From: Symbiodinium natans
Taxonomy: Eukaryota > Sar > Dinophyceae > Suessiales > Symbiodiniaceae
NCBI GenBank assembly: GCA_905221605.1
Contig: CAJNDS010000001.1
Coordinates: forward strand, 67,525-122,524
DNA length: 55,000 nucleotides
Direction of reading: 5' to 3'
Shown: positions 11,649 through 23,844 of the stretch, piece after piece
Numbering within the stretch: position 1 is the first letter of the stretch
Layout: every line of letters begins with the position of its first letter
Notes under the pieces: generated by a model
Told to the model about the DNA's origin: nothing
Databases searched by the model: none
What the model saw: only the letters and a program-made list of their open reading frames with translations
Position numbers and translations under genes: made by a program

Positions 11649-12489
11649 CGCCCATCGCTTGTCAACTGTGCTCCGATGACATCATTAATGCTGGGTCCTG
11701 TCGTCCAGTCGTGGCACCGCGCCGTGTTTGAGCCGGAACTAAGACAATGATTCTTGCACATGTGCTTCTGCACACGGGGTGATGAAGAACCCACACACGG
11801 TGCAAGGACACGGAGCGGTCTTTTGCTTTTCCCGTCTTGGCTTTGTGATCAATGTACAATCAGACTGAGCAACAGCACTCACAACAGGTTACAAAAGCTA
11901 GATTAGTTGGAAAGATCAGTGAGCTGATGATTTCACATGCTCTAGTAGGAGAGCCACTCTCATCCCATTGTTGGAAGAGCTCCCGACCAAGCTTGCACTC
12001 GACATGGATGGACGGTCAAGATTCCAGGACAGGCCTGAAGCGGACAAACGAGCTTTTAGATGCTTGTCAAAGTAGCCGTTCTCAAATCTGTTGGCTGCCA
12101 GGCCGAGTTATTCTCAGAATCAAACTTCCAGCCGAGCAAGAACATATTCTCGTACCTTCCGGAATGGTGTGCAACGGACGCTAGTACAGACTATGGCCTG
12201 TTCCCTTGGCTTCCCTTGGCTAGCAAGAACGAAGCGACTTCCACGAGAAACTCTCCATCATGCAACATCATCTACTCGCAAGAGAAGTCACGCAGGGACC
12301 AGTAGAAAAAGCAAGTGCACTGACCGCCAATGGCCCCCAGTCTTTGGGGCACGCTTTGTTGTTCCATTCGAACTTCTTGCGTGAGAAGCTCAGTCCTGAA
12401 GCACACTTCTAAAAGATGAAGGGAGCAGTTCCACTGCGATTTGATGTGTAGCGGCCACCTCTGCAGGAGCTCAAGCAAGGAATTACAGG

Positions 12490-13287
12490 TTGGGACCAGT
12501 GTACTTTAATGTGTTTTGCACAGTTGAGAATGTTGGGCCGAACCCTGCAACTGTGTTCCACAATTGCTCACATGCTTCTCAAGCATCCTCCTTTCGGTTT
12601 GAGCTCGCGTGGATTGTTGGAGACCCACTGGCCAAGCTTCGACCTCAAAAGGACGCGGGAAGCCCAACACTTCGAAAAGCTTCGTCAAACCATAAGCATT
12701 CCAAGTGGCGCATTGTACACTGCTGGTGTGAACCATGCACCATCCTGTCCACATGGGACAGGAGGAAACTCAAAAGAAGCCCGCAGAGAGCTGCGCAGGC
12801 CATGACAGCAGGATCAGTAGGCGCACATGATAAAGAAGCTCACGATACTCGTTCAACGGTGCTTGGAGGCAAGCGTTCACAACCTGGCAAGCTGGCCAAC
12901 GAGGATCTGATCAAGCCTGCAATACAGCAACAATTCGCGCCTCGGACCCCGCATCTAGAGGAACATCGATGCACGTCACTAGCACTTGCGGCCTCGGCTG
13001 AGGTACGCTCAGCATGGTGGGCGATCAAGGTCTACGTCGCAAGCACAACAGATCAAAGGTACACTAGGTTGGCCAGGAAACCTAATAAGCGGTTTTCCCC
13101 AGAGCTATGGGTGGAAAAAGAAACATGGGTTGAAAGCCCCCACGCATCGTTCACCCCAAAAAGCTTCAAAATCCGCCTACTCCATCTACGCGCTGAACAT
13201 CTATGCTCTGCCATGCTTAAGCCGAGCGAGGCTCCCCCTTCATACTCTTGGGAACATGAGCAAATTGAGCCAGCTTGTGCGACATAG
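12490..13287 (+). other. Unassigned 265-codon ORF
   Basis: The plus-strand frame stays open for 265 codons. The predicted protein is basic, has no signal peptide, membrane segment or motif I recognise, and opposite-strand frames are also open for 60-90 codons in the same place. The first Met is not in a distinctive context and no neighbour suggests a role. It may be a chance ORF; all recognisable host genes in this part of the window are on the other strand. Confidence 0.15.
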
Positions 13288-13496
13288 TGCCACACTTGCG
13301 AGGGCAGCTGCCGCAAGCAGAACTCTGCCCACGAATCATGTGAACATCACAAGCCAATTACACTGATGTCAAGTGACCTGAACAAGCGTACTTACCATGT
13401 TTTTTTTACCCGACGTCGTGATGCCTTGGCCAAAAAGCATCGCTAGAGGGATAGGCACGGGATTGGGGCACCGTTCGAAGGAAACGCTTACTGAGG

Positions 13497-13690
13497 TGTG
13501 CACATGTCGGCTCTCATCCGCCGCGCGGCCTCCCACACGGCCTTCTGCATGAGCGGTGGCGTGCGGGTCTTTCGATGCCCGACATCAGAGCCATTTTCAA
13601 GCAGCCTTCTGGATGTCATTGCGTGTGGGGCCATTCCTTTGATCAGGCGCTTCACAAATGCAACCACGTGCCTGAATTCCCAACTTCGTA
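13497..13690 (-). other. Possible last exon, ankyrin-like fragment
   Basis: A minus-strand frame ending in TAA at 13497 reads RHVVAFVKRLIKGMAPHAM, then SRRLLENGSDVGHRKTRTPP, then LMQKAVWEAARRMRADMC. The LLENGSDV-x-x-R-x-x-TPPLM piece resembles half an ankyrin repeat. It could equally be another helical protein. No start codon context or second repeat is visible, so an exon is only a suggestion. Confidence 0.2.
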
Positions 13691-13699
13691 AAGCTCAGA

Positions 13700-16600
13700 G
13701 CCCCATAAGCATGCATTGCAAGGAACAGAGTTCCCAAACTTTACATGAGAAGCCGATGCAGGAACATCACTCCGAGGCACAGGCCCGATGTCCATTTCCC
13801 GACCGAAGCACCCTCTTGTTACAATGACAAGAGGGACGCCGTCTTGCAGGGATTGTCCTGCAAGAACTGATTGCAGATGTTCGGAGTCGCTGGCAAACAT
13901 TGGCTGAATTCGGCTGAGCGTCCTAAAGCTTGCACCGGTGTTGGTGTTTCCACAGGGAGGAAAGCTTTTGACAACTGGAAGGTGCGAAGCCTCGGGCTCA
14001 TAGGATGCTCTCATGCAGCATGACTCTCGCAGGCTGAGGGATGGGCAAGGCTGCCAAGTGCACTCCACTGACCTCTCGAGCTCCAAAGCTCAGAGAAAGT
14101 TTCAGCATTCACGCAACTTGCACCTGTGCATCGCACTGTCTGCTCAGTCGAGCTGCATAAATGCCCTTGAAAACACCGCTTGCATCCACTCCGCCAGCCA
14201 CTATGTCGCACTGCCCGGAGCCGTCCTCCCAGCACTCTCGAGACAAATCCCACTTATCTTGCTGCTAAGTCTACGCTAGGCCGCTAGGCCATCACCGAGG
14301 CAAGCACACTCGTCCTGAAAATCTAGTCCGAACGAAACGGAAATTGTCAGCCTTTGCTCATGTACTGCGGGTACCTAAAAGCTATCTTTCGTCCTCCAAC
14401 CATGGCTGCACGCGCTTCAGAGGTGGTGGCGCCAAGCCACCTCGAAGACCTTCTCAAGTATCGTGACCGTGAAGCTGCTTGAAGCTGAAAGGACATGCAA
14501 GAAAGAAGTGATCTCAGCATCTTCACATCTCAGGGTCTGGCTGGACGAGGTTTCGACGCCCGCACCGCCACCACCGCCACGCCGTGGAGCCATCCTGCCT
14601 TGAACAAGTGGGGCTTAGCGGGTTTTTTCAAGACACCCACCTGCCTCAACTGTAGATCCTTCTTTCTTCCTGTCATGCCTAGAAGAAATTACACATGACA
14701 GTTCGCTCACGACATCGTGCGGCATTCTTGGAAACATGCCCAAGGGAGCCCAAAAAAGGTTTAGAGAGACACAACAACACAGGCATGCGCTCCAACAAAC
14801 TTGCGGTGATTTCAGAACTCTAGCGGCCTGCAAGCGCAGTGTTGCAGGTGGCAGCTGCGGCTCAAGAGCCCATTTGGCTAAGCTTGCAGTTGCAAAGGTC
14901 AGTTTCGACATGCAGTCAACGAAACGCCAACGCTAAAAAGCACGATGGTACAAACCCAAAGCTAAAGCGAAAAAGCAAGCAAAAAAAGAGCGACAGAGGG
15001 AGAGGAAGAGAGAGGGAGAGAGAGGGGGGGAGAGCGCGAGAGAGGGAGAGAGAGGGAGAGAGAGGGAGAGAGAGGGAGAGAGAGGGAGAGAGAGGGAGGG
15101 AGCGCCAGAGAGAGAGTAAACAAAAAAAGAGACAGAGAGAGAGAGAGGGAACAAGAAGTCAACGCAGGATGCAACAAAGAGAAGGAATGGGCAGCGCATG
15201 CTTCGTGGGAAGAGAAACTACTCGGACTCATGCAAGAGCAGGCTTTTCGATTCGCTCACAAAGTCGTCGCCCCCCGATTTCGGAGTTCTGTGCGGCCATG
15301 TGTCTGCGGATCTTGTAAGTCCTCACGCTCGAAGCAATAAAAGACTCGAACTTGTGACCGTACACAGCCATGCCTGCAGCAGTCTAAGTAAGGCACTGAG
15401 GCAGAACCTCCATTTTCCCCATTCTCTTGAAGACTTCTATTTCGGGAAAGCTCCTGCGGCAACCGAACAAGTCAGGTGTCCCGTTGATCATGTGTGCTTC
15501 CCATCACAGCCCACAGCTATGCCGCTGTGCAGGCTATGCAGTTACTCCCTTTCCCAACTTGGGCTACAAAATCAGAGATAGTACCTTGTTTGAGCAGATT
15601 CCTGAGTACATTGCCACCATGACTACTGGGCACAAAGAGCAAAGTCAGGCCAATCGAGGCCTTGCACCTTCTTCTACAGAGTGTGCTCATAGTCAGGCTC
15701 CCATAGAGCACAGACTCGGTCCTTTGCTACGCCCTTCTCCGCCTCCACTGCGCCGGTAACATAGAAGCACCTTGGATCATTTCAAAGAATCATTCTGCGC
15801 AGAAGAAACTCGAGACACTCAAGCCTCCTAAGTCCGCTAAGTGCCGGCACTTGAGAAGGGCCAAGCTGGGCAACAAGGTTCCGAATCCAATAGTCAAGCC
15901 CCACCTGTCTGCTGTCACGGTGGCAAACCACCAGGTATCAACAGGTCATTGCCGATTGAAGGAATGCACAAACACGTCAAGCCATGCCAGACAAGCTGGA
16001 CGGAGTCGGGCAAAGCCTCAGACCTGCAGGACTCAAGCTCAGATGGTGACTGTATGTAACGCAGCTCATGTTCACAGTGCGCTGCAGCCTTGGGGTTCCA
16101 CTTGCCCGCGAGAAGGAAAGAAGTGCCTCAAAGAAGCAAAACATTTTTGCTATCATTTGCTTCAGAAAGAAATTGAAAGAAAAGAGACTCAATTGTGTTA
16201 AAACAAAAGAAGCAGCAAAATCCTTTGAGCGTTCAAGTTTAGCCTTCAGGACACCCAGCCTGTTTTTATGCGATCATTTGCTCGCGTTTCAACATTCGAC
16301 CAGTGCTTCCCATTGCTTCCCTATTCTTCACACGGTTTCACTGCCTTCCTGAGCACTGCTCAAAGGCTCAGCTATGCTCAGCTTCATGCTGTGCGACGGA
16401 GCATCACATACACTTGTACCTGCCAGGTAACTGCACAGTTTAAATTGCTCATGCACATTCCAGTGCACGGCCTTCTGCGGAGCGGTCAGGCGGATTTGAG
16501 ACTGCTGAAATCTGTGCTTAGTCCTAACAATGCGTTCATAGCACAACTGACGTTCGCCAGAATGTTTCGCTATCTCTGCTGCAAAGCTCTGCTTCCGTTT

Positions 16601-17629
16601 GTACCAGATGTTTTTCCTTGAAGAGCCGAAAAGGGTCGGCAAGTTGAACACTGTCAGGCGGAAGGCGAATGTCTCAACGAGTGTTCACAGCTTTTTCTCC
16701 ATCTGGCACAACATTGCGTCACCCTGATGTGCCTGGCTGGAAAGCTAAGCACAAGGCATTGAAGATGAAGGCAACTGCAGAACCCTCTCGCAGCCTCGAG
16801 GCTTCCTTGCAGCTCCTCACAGCAAGCATACTGACTGCCACCAGTCTAGCATTTGAAAAGATTGGAACAAGTTCTGGCCCCTCCTGCAGCCAAGCTTTGG
16901 ATCTGCAACGCTCAGAATGTTGCCGGCGCACCTGCACAACCTCCAGATTTCGGGGGGCAGCAAGCATGCGCAATCCTCACAAGGCAAGAAAGGCCTGAAA
17001 CACCGTGCCTGTGCCTGGCACAAAGGCACAGAGTGAGGAGCACTTCACATGGCCGAAGCACAAAAACAAAACAAGACAGTGCTGCTGGGGTCTGGTAACA
17101 GGCGAAACGCAATGCTGAGACCTGAAGTTGCAGATGCAATCCAGCTTCTTTCAAAACCCATATTGCATCATGAGCTGACCACCGTCGAAATCCATCGCCT
17201 GAGCTGGCTTGGCTGGCGGAACATGTGGAGGCCGGACATGCAAACGCATGCCAATGCAGGCCAACGAATGCCAATGCATCAATGCCAATTCCCTTTGACA
17301 ACGCATGCCAGCTGTACCCAGTAGTTTGCGGTGTCACCTTTCGCGCGACTGCGAGACTGCGGCCTCGATGCACCCGGGCAATACAGATTCAGATGAAACT
17401 CCTTAAGCACCTTAGACCTTCAACGAAACTCAACGAATCTCTCTGAGAACCTCACGGCCTTGGATCCAGGCCTATGCATGTGAACTTTCAGATGCTTGGC
17501 TTCAATTCTAGGCATGAAGATCCCGTCAATAAACAGGATGAAATGAACATGAATTCATGAACACACACGGTCGGGCTATATCCTTCAAATTGTCAACAGC
17601 CTGCATTTGCGGGGAGGACTGATATAACC
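13700..17629. other. No recognised gene
   Basis: Short ORFs occur on both strands. A minus-strand reading around 13830-13990 (FASDSEHLQSVLAGQSLQDG) looks exon-like but matches no family I know, and a perfect CTTGCAGG/CCTGCAAG stem-loop lies inside it near 13844-13865. A GA-rich array is listed separately. The rest is probably intergenic or intronic. Confidence 0.3.
14990..15160 (+). repeat. GA-rich (GAGAGAGG)n microsatellite
   Basis: A purine-only tract of about 170 bp built on GAGAGAGG and GAGA units, followed by CAAAAAAAGAGA. Arg/Glu-rich and Ser/Leu-rich ORFs over it are artefacts. Confidence 0.9.
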
Positions 17630-17912
17630 GCAAACCCCACACATACACGTGGCATGCATGGTCAAGGCATTGCCGGACACTTGTGGCAGCCACATGCCTG
17701 AGAATGGGATGGGGGGGGCACGTCCCCCTTTGTTTCTGGTAATGTCTCCGCCCTACATGGCCCCTGGGCCAATAAATAAACACATGCCAATGCCATTAGC
17801 CCTGCCCCACACACACGTGACATGCATGGTCAAGGCACGCGCGGACACCTTTGGCTGTTTCAGAATTGAGAACGGACCCCCCCCCTTGTCCCTGTCAATG
17901 GTGTCTCCGGCC
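17630..17912 (+). repeat. Diverged direct repeat, two copies of about 115 bp
   Basis: Copy A (17630-17751) and copy B (17801-17912) share the CATGCATGGTCAAGGCA block, then CGGACAC, GAGAA and GTCTCC blocks in the same order, about 170 bp apart. Both are read in the same frame of a 253-codon plus-strand ORF (17649-18410), giving TCMVKAxADT-like repeats. Whether that ORF is a gene is unknown. Confidence 0.6.
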
Positions 17913-20900
17913 AAAGCAGAGCCGCAGCCAAATCCGAAGCCGCCCGAACCGAACACCCAGCCCCTAAACAATGCGCGGATGGGCAACCTGAATCCCCACT
18001 TTTCGCAGGACGAAAGGGAAGCTCCCCTAATTAAACCCAACGACATACGTCTTTTGTCCGCCGCAAGGCAGGGTGCTTCCCCATCTGCAGTCGCTATCCC
18101 CCACCAAGCGCCTATCAGAGCCGTCTTTCTTCACAAGGCCCAGCTTGCCCGCGTAAGGGGCTCGGGATCATCTAAAGCCGACGACCACGGCGCGTCACGC
18201 ACCGTCAACTCTAAGCTGGGCCGTTCAGAGCGATCGACCGCACACCAACCACCCGACGGCGGGATACCGACTGAATGCCAGTTGGTACGCGGATCGGCTG
18301 GCCGACAAGCCTTGCCAAACGTGGACAGCCCACATGCCTCTGAGGCAGAGCCACGCTGCATCGGCCATCAGCCCCACCCCACCCCGATGCAAACGACCCA
18401 TAGAAGGTAGCACGCCATTTGCTGAAATGCAGCTATAGCGACAGATCAGGAAAATCACACTTGGTTTCCGCCAACAAGCTGCTAGCAAAGAACCACTTGC
18501 CAACATGCCGATGCTCTGGCACGACGTGCTTCGATCTGTGCAACCCCATGGCTCGCAAACATTCGAGCACATACGGGGCAAGGCCCACATCACAAAACAT
18601 GATCGCAAAACGACGCGGATCCGCCTCAAAACACCGAGGATCCTGTTCGGAATGGCAACGGGTTTTGGGTTTTGGGCTGAAGGACGGCAAGTGGGGGCCA
18701 GGATGGGCCAGGCCAGCTGCTAGCACATCAGTGGCTCTCGAGATGCTCGGAAAAGCTCGAGCAACAGGCGTTGTAGTTGACATTCTAAACTGACATGCTT
18801 CTTCGAAAGAGTGCGTCCTTCATTCACAACCCAAAATGCCCGAAACCCGAAGCTGAGGTTCTGACCAAGGCTCTCCTCAACGGCGCGCTGTATCAGCCTA
18901 TAGGCCCCAGCTCCGTCCAGTTTGCAATTGCGTTTACCGTCGCTGCGAAACTTGCTTTTGCTGATATCTCTAACGTGGCAACACGCATTCGATCACATGG
19001 GGAGATGCTTCGCACATTAAATTAAAACGTACACGAACGTCGTGCTTTGTCGGGCGTGGTTTCGTTTTGTGTCTGTTGGAACGTACGTAGCCTGGGGTGG
19101 ATTTGTTTTCGTCTCGTCCTTCGGAACGCACTAAAGACTGTTTGGGGTGGCTTCGCTAAAGTACGTGTCTTAAAACGTCTGCAATCGTTGAAACGCCCAA
19201 AAAAATCGCACGCTAATGCCAGGCGATCAGTTTTCCCGTGAAACCTGAAAGGCAAACGAACCAATTTTAAAACTTGAAGCAATAAGCTCGCACAGCAACA
19301 CGCAAAAGGAAGAGAAGCAACATCCCCTTATTGGGCTGGGGAGGGCTCGGGGCCTAGGGGGCAATAGAATGAGCACCAGCCATGGCAGCCATGGTCCCAT
19401 GTCTTTGTCAATCCTCTCATACTTGCAAAACCCGCCCGATTGGGGGTGGCTTTCTGAGTGAAGATCATGCAGACTTAATCGCGAGTAAAACATCATACAG
19501 AATCAGTCGCGATGAACGTTTTGCATTTCCCTAGCCCGAAAACCAAAAGGCAACGACGCTTTCGAGCGGCAAGCGCGGCCATGCCCGCACCTAGGCGAGA
19601 GCCCGATTGTCGTCCAACATGCAAGCAAGCTGGGCACGCCACGCGGTGAGATCGACCAGCCGCCCGTTATGCCCTTTGTTGTTGATTCGCTGTTTGGGAG
19701 CTTCGTGGGTCTTGAGGACGGAATTGAGGACAGCTGACGCAGCAGGATTGCAAGAGTCAATTGCAACCGGGCGTGTATCTGTAGCTAGAGTGAGCTCCTC
19801 AGGAGTTGCCGTGCATTCAGGTAGACCGGATGCAACCTGCATTCGGCTTCGATGCCGGCTGTGACTTCTGACAGACGGAAGCTGGATGATATGAGTCAGG
19901 AACCAAGAGCCATGACAGTCTCGCATTTCGCAGGCCGTGTGCGCCGCAGGCTCGCGGGACCTCACCTATCTCGCCTCTCATACTCTTTAAGTTAGGATGT
20001 ACTGTTTGAGGTCTAGGAGGTTTTCGAGGAGCATCGTGATGAATCTGTGCCTTTCCCTCCAGTCTTCTTCGGTCTTGGAAGCTTCAGGAGCTGAAGGAAA
20101 CAACCACATGCAGCCGATACAGCCAGATGCCTGCCAAAACCTGTAGGACCGATAAGGCACGTGCTTGGCAGAACTCCCAGGGGAAGGAGGCTCTAATTGC
20201 GACTTGGTGGCAACCAGATGTGGCACAGAAGTCAAATTGTAAGCGCAGCAAGTAGGCAGTCGACACCATGGTCACGTTCATCAGGATAAAACCTGGCTCG
20301 CTGTTTCAGCGCTGCTTTTGAGGACTCTTTTGCAACTAGCAATTGGCCCAAAAGCACCAGCGACCTACACATTGTACCTGCAGTTGTCTTGCAGTTGGTG
20401 CAGCTCCATGAGTGCAGCTTCGCCTCAGCTCCGAATTTGCAACTCAGCATAGCTCAACTAGGTTCTAAGTTCTAACCGACAAGAGACGCACAGCTCACGG
20501 GCACTGCACTATTAGAGATGGAACTGGGCTCCGTGCTCCATGTAACTTCCATGGATGGTCGCGGCTGCGGCAGCCAATCTGCAAAATGGATGTCCTTTCA
20601 CAGTGTTTGGCGCTTCTTGCATGTTATCTCTTTGAGTCTTCTGTTTGCTGCTATGGTCTTGACGCTTAGAAGCATGCCATGCTGCAGGTGCAAAGCCCAA
20701 AATCATCCCGAGGCTGCTGCCAAGACAGTGCCCCTAAAGCTGTCCAATCAAGTGGCAGTGTGAATTGCTGCCATCTCTCGAATTGGCATACTGATGTCTA
20801 ATGTACACGGGTCATTGCAAAAACAGGTGAACTCGTAACCTGTTGCTGATCGAACGCGTGCAGTGAAACATGAAGCAGCGACGCTCACTCTGTGATCACG

Positions 20901-20930
20901 CTACCTCCACTGCGGCAGAATTGCCTTCGC
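17913..20930. other. No recognised gene; several minus-strand ORFs
   Basis: Minus-strand ORFs at 18433-18783 (116 codons, with VLECLRAMGLHRSKHVVPEH) and 19591-19965 (124 codons, with ATPEELTLATDTRPVAID) have even composition and could be retroelement or gene fragments, but I recognise neither. This region lies downstream of the WDR68 gene on its strand. Confidence 0.3.
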
Positions 20931-20938
20931 AAGAGCAG

Positions 20939-21928
20939 TCAAACTTGCAAAACCCTAATTTGATGCGCCATGCCAAGAGCGATGTAATCTGGTTGAGCCG
21001 TCGCCCACTGCGTCTGATAGACTTCATTGTCGCAGTCGTATGCGAGCAACGGCGAGTCCACTTTTGATGGAAGTGCCTCTGCAACATCCCAAATGATTCC
21101 ATAACCATCATCTGTGCCGCAAAGGAGATGATTACGTGAGTGCGGGGCCCACGAAATCGAGTTTACACAAGAATCATGATGGCAAAGCGTGGCAATTGCA
21201 ACAGACGGTCTGCGTATGTCAATTAGGTTCACACCCGGTCCATCCATTGCAATAGCTGCAATGTAGTTTGTGTTTATCTTGTTCCATGACAGTCGCAGAA
21301 GTGGTGAAGGCGGCGATGCTTCGTATATAATTGTTGAATGATCAAGGTTTCTTTGATCAAAAAGGCGCAACGATCCATCTGCCCCAACAGAGGCAAACAG
21401 GCTGTCAACCTGAGAAAACGCTATATCGTACACTGCCTTGTCATGGGCGATCAGCTGCGTCTCAATCTTCATCTTGTCCAAATTCCATATTGTGCATGTT
21501 GTGTCGACAGAGGATGCCCCCAACTTGTGGTGGCTAATTGTACTCCAATCAAAAGACGTCAAGGGAGGCAAGTTTGCAGGTTGCTTTTGTGCTCGAGAAT
21601 TCGCCAACTTCGCCACGCACTTGACCTGGCCCTCTTCAAATTTCCACAGGTTTAAGGTCGTCGTGGAAGAAGCTAGCAAATCAGTTCTGGTTGAGCTTTC
21701 ACCCTCGGGTCGCCACAACAGTTTTGTTGGGGGGAACTTGTGCTCAGCCTCGCCAACGCATTCGAGGCGTCTGGTCTCCTCGTTCATCTCCACTATTTGT
21801 ATGTAGTTCATCTCTTTCTCAAGGTTGCTCCCCACTGCTAAGCGGAATGCATGGTCTGATTTTGCAGACCAAGCTAGAGCATACGCTCTCCATTTCGTCT
21901 CATAGTCGAGTCGACTGGTTCCTTCCAT
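20939..21928 (-). CDS. WDR68/DCAF7 (AN11/TTG1 family) WD40 protein
   Basis: A complete 329-residue WD40 protein without introns, close to the roughly 340 residues usual for the family. DCAF7 is a scaffold for DYRK and HIPK kinases and a substrate receptor of CUL4-DDB1 ubiquitin ligases; plant TTG1 homologues scaffold MYB-bHLH complexes. Family signatures in order: WRAYALAWS at the N terminus, PPTKLLWRPEG, LTSFDWST, SSVDTTCTIWNLD, the near-invariant QLIAHDKAVYDIAFS, SVGADGSLRLFDQR, DHSTIIYE, LLRLSWNK and VNSISWAPHSRNHL, ending QWATAQPDYIAL then IRVLQV. I start at the Met at 21928; the frame is open to 22084, but the extra residues have no counterpart in the family and contain a spliced-leader relic. 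The best-supported host gene in the window. Confidence 0.93.
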   Translation of the reverse strand: MEGTSRLDYETKWRAYALAWSAKSDHAFRLAVGSNLEKEMNYIQIVEMNEETRRLECVGEAEHKFPPTKLLWRPEGESSTRTDLLASSTTTLNLWKFEEGQVKCVAKLANSRAQKQPANLPPLTSFDWSTISHHKLGASSVDTTCTIWNLDKMKIETQLIAHDKAVYDIAFSQVDSLFASVGADGSLRLFDQRNLDHSTIIYEASPPSPLLRLSWNKINTNYIAAIAMDGPGVNLIDIRRPSVAIATLCHHDSCVNSISWAPHSRNHLLCGTDDGYGIIWDVAEALPSKVDSPLLAYDCDNEVYQTQWATAQPDYIALGMAHQIRVLQV

Positions 21929-21930
21929 AA

Positions 21931-21962
21931 CTGAGCCACTACTTGAGCCGATGTAGCTATGA
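21931..21962 (-). other. Dinoflagellate spliced-leader relic before the WDR68 start
   Basis: On the minus strand, 21962 to 21942 matches the 21-nt dinoflagellate spliced leader at 15 of 21 positions, including a perfect GGCTCAAG 3' end and internal TAGC. It is followed at once by TAGTGGCTCAG (21941-21931), which looks like the 3' end of a second leader with one base lost. The ATG is two bases further on. Leader relics in genomic DNA are established marks of reinserted, trans-spliced mRNA in dinoflagellates. Confidence 0.65.
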
Positions 21963-22046
21963 AGCGACAGCCCACATTCCCTTCTCTCTTCGCCTGGCTC
22001 GACCAGCCGATTACGAAGAACCTTCAGCAATATACGAAACTTCATT

Positions 22047-22361
22047 TCAGAACACAGGATGGGCCTCTGCGTCCACTCTTTCATGGCACTGCACGTCAGG
22101 TTGACAGCCGAACGATTCGACAGGATGGTACGGCTTGATGTCCAACCTTGCGTTGAGGCAGAGGAGCTGAAAGCAACTGTGCAACAACTGCACGACTTCC
22201 AAGCACGCAGCTATCCAGAACAGCGCCTGGTTCTTGATTAGTAAGGCCTGAGTCTCAAGCACAGCTGATCCATCGACCACGTCCACGCCGCTGACATATA
22301 TTGTGCCACTCGCCTCACCAGATTTCTCGACATTCAACTTCATAGATGTCTCAATAGACAT
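22047..22361 (-). other. Minus-strand ORF upstream of WDR68, unknown
   Basis: A 104-codon reading begins SIETSMKLNVEKSGEASG and continues into a hydrophobic stretch (ALLIKNQALFWIAACLEVV). It lies head-to-tail upstream of WDR68 on the same strand. No family recognised; it might be an exon of another minus-strand gene or a chance ORF. Confidence 0.2.
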
Positions 22362-23508
22362 TCAAGTTCATAGTGTCATAGTCAGTGACTCGAGTCGGCC
22401 TGATCAACAAAATCCAGTCGGCATAAGGTCAGCCCAACGGGATTTGGACCTGATTTGGACATATGATGTTTTTCACGCTGCGGCTTCAGTCTTGCTGAAG
22501 CTTCGAGGCGCTTTCTCAAGTACTTCGGGGCCCCGGCGATGGGGAGATCGTGTTGCAAAGACCTGAAAAGGTCAAAGGAGTCGCCTGCATCCAAGCCGAT
22601 TCAAGACGAATTGAGGTCTTTGACTTTCAAGCCCGTGGTCCGGACACCTCGCTTTCCTCGACGACCATCATCTCCTGCAAGACGTTATCTTGTGTTGATG
22701 ACTAGAGAATTCATGCCAACTAAGCCTTACGCATACCGATTTGTAACATGCAGGATTCTGCCAGGCCATGTCGCCCGAATGTAGAAAGCGAAACTCATGA
22801 TGCCTGTGAACGTCCCACACACATTTGCGCCTATCATCGTCTATCACACTCCTCGAAGTTGGCACTGCTGCTGTATCTGCTTGCAGCACTTTGTACTTAA
22901 GTTCGGTCGAGAAACATGAACACCTCGCAGCCGAAAAGGGCTTTGCAACTTTAAACCAAACTTCAAAGTGGCTCCCGTTCCACGGGCGAAGACGAGCCCA
23001 TTTACCCTGGAGCTGACATTACTCAACGCTTATTCGCTGTGTCAAAAGGCAGGAACATGAGATCAGAGACCCAAGTTCTTGACCATCTGTTCTCTACCGC
23101 TTCAACCTAAACTATCGAATGCCACAAGCCTACTACTGAAATCGCCAACTACAAAGATCGAACCCTGCAAGGGAATGATGCTCTGTAACACCAGCACTAC
23201 CTTGACTACCTTGACTACCATCTCTACAAAGCATCCTGCACCACCAAACAACGCAATGCATCAACATAAGCCATAGCCTGCAAGCCATGGGGGTCGCACG
23301 GTGGGCCTTAGCAGCTGAGCATGCTCGGAAAACGTGCCAATGGGCTCCCATGGGGCTAGGATGGCGTAGGGGCACGCAGTGACCAGACAGACTGAGATCT
23401 CCTGGAGACTTTTGCATCATTCGACGCGTTGGGAGGCATCTGCAAGTTGTCTTGCTTGACTTCTTGTGTAGCTATACAACGCATGCCTACGGCACCTCGA
23501 CACCATGC
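22362..23508. other. No recognised gene
   Basis: Only short unrecognised ORFs. It separates WDR68 from the RRM gene, both on the minus strand. A small GACTACCTTGACTACC duplication lies near 23203-23220. Confidence 0.35.
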
Positions 23509-23844
23509 CTATGAAATTCTCCCTTCCCCTGCTGCTTGTACCACAGAAACTCGCTGCCCCGGAATCTTGACAGTACCCACGGGTGGCGGAATAAGGACAG
23601 TTCCATCCAGCGCCATGGCAGCCTCCATGGCCGCGGAAGAATCCAGCTGTACTGCTACAATCGAGTCAGACACTCGGAAGGAGAAGGGTGGACTGAATCC
23701 AGCATTGATGAACAATGCGTTCACATCAGACAAACTCGACGTTTTCGGTACGTTCCGAACGTGCACCAGGAACTGCTGCTCTTCCAATTCTTCCACCACA
23801 TCAGAATCATGGTCGTCTGCGCCCTCATTGCTATCATTCGCCAT
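23509..23844 (-). CDS. Small RRM-domain RNA-binding protein
   Basis: The 111-residue ORF starts at the Met at 23844 with an acidic leader (ANDSNEGADDHDSD, then EELEEQ). An RNA recognition motif follows from about residue 24: FLVHVRNVP is strand 1 with RNP2-like spacing, SSLSDVNALFINAGF is helix 1, FSFRVSDSIVAVQLDS covers strands 2 and 3, AAMEAAMALDGTVL is helix 2, and VKIPGQRVSVVQA is the last strand. The RNP1 position (DSIVAVQLDS) lacks the usual Gly-Phe aromatic pattern, as in degenerate RRMs of splicing or mRNP factors. It ends soon after the domain, so it may be a short protein or the first exon of a longer one. It shares strand with WDR68 downstream. Confidence 0.6.
   Translation of the reverse strand: MANDSNEGADDHDSDVVEELEEQQFLVHVRNVPKTSSLSDVNALFINAGFSPPFSFRVSDSIVAVQLDSSAAMEAAMALDGTVLIPPPVGTVKIPGQRVSVVQAAGEGRIS

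Larger units (their letters stand above)
9961..12489. other. No recognised gene; possible short minus-strand exons
   Basis: Only short ORFs occur. A minus-strand reading at 10149-10220 (ASFGKFNDLNLSLTDAQK) has exon-like composition but no family match. Two microsatellites, listed separately, interrupt the region. It is most simply intronic or intergenic. Confidence 0.3.

Noticed and set aside
14866-14893. Possible tandem leader relics (GCGGCTCAAG then AGCCCATTTGGCTAAG)
   Set aside because: The resemblance is real but partial, and no recognisable coding sequence starts downstream.
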